In this document: positions 58,580-59,985 of the stretch, one piece after another
How positions within the stretch are numbered: the first letter of the stretch is position 1
How the letters are laid out: each line of letters opens with the position of its first letter
From: Ideonella aquatica
GTDB lineage: Bacteria > Pseudomonadota > Gammaproteobacteria > Burkholderiales > Burkholderiaceae_C
Assembly (NCBI RefSeq): GCF_018069755.1
Contig: NZ_JAGQDE010000024.1
Location: 1-59,985 of the forward strand
Direction: 5' to 3'
DNA length: 59,985 nucleotides
Translations under genes and position numbers: made by a program
Notes under the pieces: generated by a model
What the model saw: only the letters and a program-made list of their open reading frames with translations
Databases searched by the model: none
What the model was told of the DNA's origin: nothing

Positions 58580-58879
58580 ATGACCCGTTCTGATCTGGTC
58601 AACAAGCTCGCGGAACGGTTCTCGCAGCTCACGCAGCGGGACACCGAGTTCGCGGTCAAGACCATGCTCGACGCGATGTCCGATGCGCTGGCCCGCGGCC
58701 ACCGCATCGAGATCCGGGGCTTCGGCAGCTTCTCGATCAACCGCCGGCCGCCGCGCGTGGGGCGCAATCCCCGAAGCGGCGAGCAGGTCACGATCCCCGA
58801 GAAGCTGGTGCCGCACTTCAAGCCGGGCAAGGCGCTGCGCGAAGGCGTGGACGCCAGCCTGCCGGCCGATCCGGCCTGA
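58580..58879 (+). CDS. ihfB: Integration host factor subunit beta
   Basis: A 99-residue HU-family DNA-bending protein, the partner of IhfA. '[13 protein letters not shown]' starts the protein. The beta-arm has '[28 protein letters not shown]' elements, with the intercalating Pro in 'NPRSG'. The end '[15 protein letters not shown]' is the beta-subunit form. It acts in nucleoid structure and sigma-54 promoter activation, relevant to glnA here. It has its own terminator and a potentially closed ribosome-binding site. Confidence 0.97.
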   Translation: MTRSDLVNKLAERFSQLTQRDTEFAVKTMLDAMSDALARGHRIEIRGFGSFSINRRPPRVGRNPRSGEQVTIPEKLVPHFKPGKALREGVDASLPADPA

Positions 58880-58902
58880 GAGGCTGCGCACCGACACCAG
58901 TG

Positions 58903-58932
58903 AAAGGGCCCCTCGGGGCCCTTTCTTTTTTT
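58903..58932 (+). terminator. Rho-independent terminator of ihfB
   Basis: AAAGGGCCCC (58903-58912) pairs with GGGGCCCTTT (58915-58924), followed by CTTTTTTT. It ends the rpsA-ihfB transcript before lapA. Confidence 0.93.
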
Positions 58933-58977
58933 GGTGTCGCGGCTGCCTACAATGCATCGATTCCCCCCGGACCGCCG

Positions 58978-59301
58978 ATGCGCTTCATCGTCTGGCTCCT
59001 GCGAGCCTTCATCTTCTTCTCGCTGTTCGCCTTCGCGCTGAACAACCAGCACCTCGTGTCGCTGAACTGGTTCTTCGGCCACGCCTGGGAGACGCGCATG
59101 GTCTTCGTGGTGCTGGCCGCCTTCGGGGCCGGGCTGGTGCTGGGCGTGCTGGCGATGGCGCCGTCGTGGTGGCGCCAGCGCCGGCTGGCCCAGCGCAGCG
59201 TGCCGCCCGTGGCGCCACCCGCCGAGCCGGCACAGGTGCCCGCGGTGCCCACCGCCCCCTCGGTCAACGACCTCACCGACGCCCGCGCGCATGGAATTTG
59301 A
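58978..59301 (+). CDS. lapA: LapA-domain inner-membrane protein (DUF1049)
   Basis: A 107-residue protein with two membrane segments (about residues 3-20 and 38-58). 'FALNNQHLVSLNWFFG' between them is the LapA signature. It works with LapB in controlling LpxC turnover and lipopolysaccharide assembly. The start is ATG 58978, since the N-terminal 'MRFIVWLLRAFIFFSLF' fits the family; the upstream extension runs through the terminator. TACAAT (58948-58953) is a likely -10. It overlaps lapB by 11 nt. Confidence 0.92.
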   Translation: MRFIVWLLRAFIFFSLFAFALNNQHLVSLNWFFGHAWETRMVFVVLAAFGAGLVLGVLAMAPSWWRQRRLAQRSVPPVAPPAEPAQVPAVPTAPSVNDLTDARAHGI

Positions 59302-59985
59302 CCTCTCCTGGCTGCTGCTGGGGTTGCCGCTGGCCTTCGGCCTGGGCTGGCTGGCCTCGCGCATCGACCTGCGCCAGTGGAAGCGCGCTCAGTCCGATTC
59401 ACCGCGCGCCTACTACCAGGGCCTGAACCTGCTGCTCAACGAGCAGCAGGACAAGGCGATCGACGCCTTCATCGAGGCGGTCCAGCACGACCCCGACACC
59501 ACCGAGCTGCACTTCGCGCTGGGCAGCCTGTTCCGCCGCCGCGGCGAGTTCGAGCGCGCGGTGCGCGTCCACCAGCACCTGCTGAACCGCGGCGACCTGG
59601 CCACCAGCGACCGCGACCGCGTGCAGCACGAGCTGGCGCAGGACTTCATGAAGGCCGGCCTGTTCGACCGCGCCGAACAGGCCTACCAGGCGCTGCAGGG
59701 CACCCCCTTCGACACCGACGCCCGGCTGGCGCTGCTGGGCCTGTACGAGCGATCGCGCGAGTGGGAGCACGCCGCCGAGACCGCCGCCGCGCTCGAGAAG
59801 CTGGGCACCGGCGCCTTTGGCACCCGCATCGCCCACCACTGGTGCGAGCGGGCGCTGGAGCTCGATGGCCGCGGCCAGCCCGACCAGGCCGCCGCCGCGC
59901 TGGCCACCGCCCGCGCCGCCGCGCCCAATGCGCCGCGGCCGCTGCTGCTGGCCGGCCAGCGCGCACTGCGCCTGGGCGACGCGGC
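59291..59985 (+). CDS. lapB: Lipopolysaccharide assembly protein LapB (3' end outside window)
   Basis: The first 231 codons of a tetratricopeptide-repeat protein. One N-terminal membrane anchor ('WLLLGLPLAFGLGWLASRID') is followed by 'RAYYQGLNLLLNEQQDKAIDAFIEAV' elements and repeats of about 34 residues ('ELHFALGSLFRRRGEFERAVRVHQHLL' elements). It scaffolds lipopolysaccharide synthesis and FtsH-dependent LpxC degradation. The C-terminal rubredoxin-like domain lies beyond the window. It is coupled to lapA by overlap. Confidence 0.93.
   Translation, partial: MEFDLSWLLLGLPLAFGLGWLASRIDLRQWKRAQSDSPRAYYQGLNLLLNEQQDKAIDAFIEAVQHDPDTTELHFALGSLFRRRGEFERAVRVHQHLLNRGDLATSDRDRVQHELAQDFMKAGLFDRAEQAYQALQGTPFDTDARLALLGLYERSREWEHAAETAAALEKLGTGAFGTRIAHHWCERALELDGRGQPDQAAAALATARAAAPNAPRPLLLAGQRALRLGDA

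Overview
This 60 kb window is a high-GC, gene-dense bacterial chromosome segment, almost certainly from a betaproteobacterium of the order Burkholderiales. The reasons are the fused aroA-cmk gene, the tmRNA tag ANDERFALAA, the block gyrA-serC-pheA-tyrA-aroA/cmk-rpsA-ihfB-lapAB, and the ubiG-gph/ompA neighbourhood. A Sphaerotilaceae/Comamonadaceae-like genus is plausible, but the sequence alone does not fix it. I see no insertion sequence, prophage, CRISPR array or tRNA gene, and no gene-free stretch longer than about 300 bases.

Layout. 1-7056: housekeeping genes (23S rRNA pseudouridine synthase, Bcr/CflA efflux, miaA), an oxygen-binding diiron-like metallo-beta-lactamase-fold protein, a membrane GGDEF protein with a degenerate GGAEL motif, and an acetyl-CoA hydrolase/transferase. 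7074-8749: a three-gene operon (SPFH protein, DUF1648-like membrane protein, Arc-type ribbon-helix-helix protein) behind a promoter whose -10 element is overlapped by a perfect 16-bp palindrome. 8750-13510: a MarR-regulated EmrAB/NodT-type tripartite drug efflux operon. 13630-18828: an MsbA-like ABC exporter, an OpgC-like acyltransferase, and thyA-eamA-folA.

18883-30364 is the most striking part: a two-armed locus for beta-1,3-glucan (laminarin/curdlan/callose type) use. One arm (minus strand) encodes a Tat-exported GH81 endo-glucanase, a lipoprotein with Ig-like and carbohydrate-binding-like regions, a LacI-type regulator and a cytoplasmic GH1 beta-glucosidase. The divergent arm encodes an outer-membrane porin, a GH17 lipoprotein glucanase and a GPH-family sugar symporter. 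Three identical 14-bp operators (TGAAAGCGCTTTCA) mark the promoters. Polymer would be cut outside or at the surface, oligosaccharides would enter by the porin and the symporter, and GH1 would finish the job under LacI control.

30432-37654: a hydroxypyruvate-isomerase-like protein, xthA, an EamA transporter, ntrC, ntrB, a small exported protein and glnA. The glnA promoter carries a textbook sigma-54 -24/-12 element and two NtrC sites. 37929-42444: a tightly overlapped minus-strand gene string (CinA-like, EI24, sterol-desaturase, NodB-type deacetylase, YVTN beta-propeller). 42553-45304: an AIM24-type protein and a DUF885 peptidase-like protein. 45369-47924: ssrA (tmRNA), gph, ubiG and an OmpA-family protein with tandem terminators.

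48196-59985: gyrA and the aromatic amino acid pathway genes, ending in rpsA, ihfB, lapA and the start of lapB. Most genes here overlap or nearly abut. A strong sigma-70 promoter for rpsA appears to be embedded in the cmk coding region, and the ihfB ribosome-binding site sits in a potential RNA switch. Across the window, many first genes have a -10-like hexamer only 6-8 nt before the start codon, suggesting frequent leaderless mRNAs.
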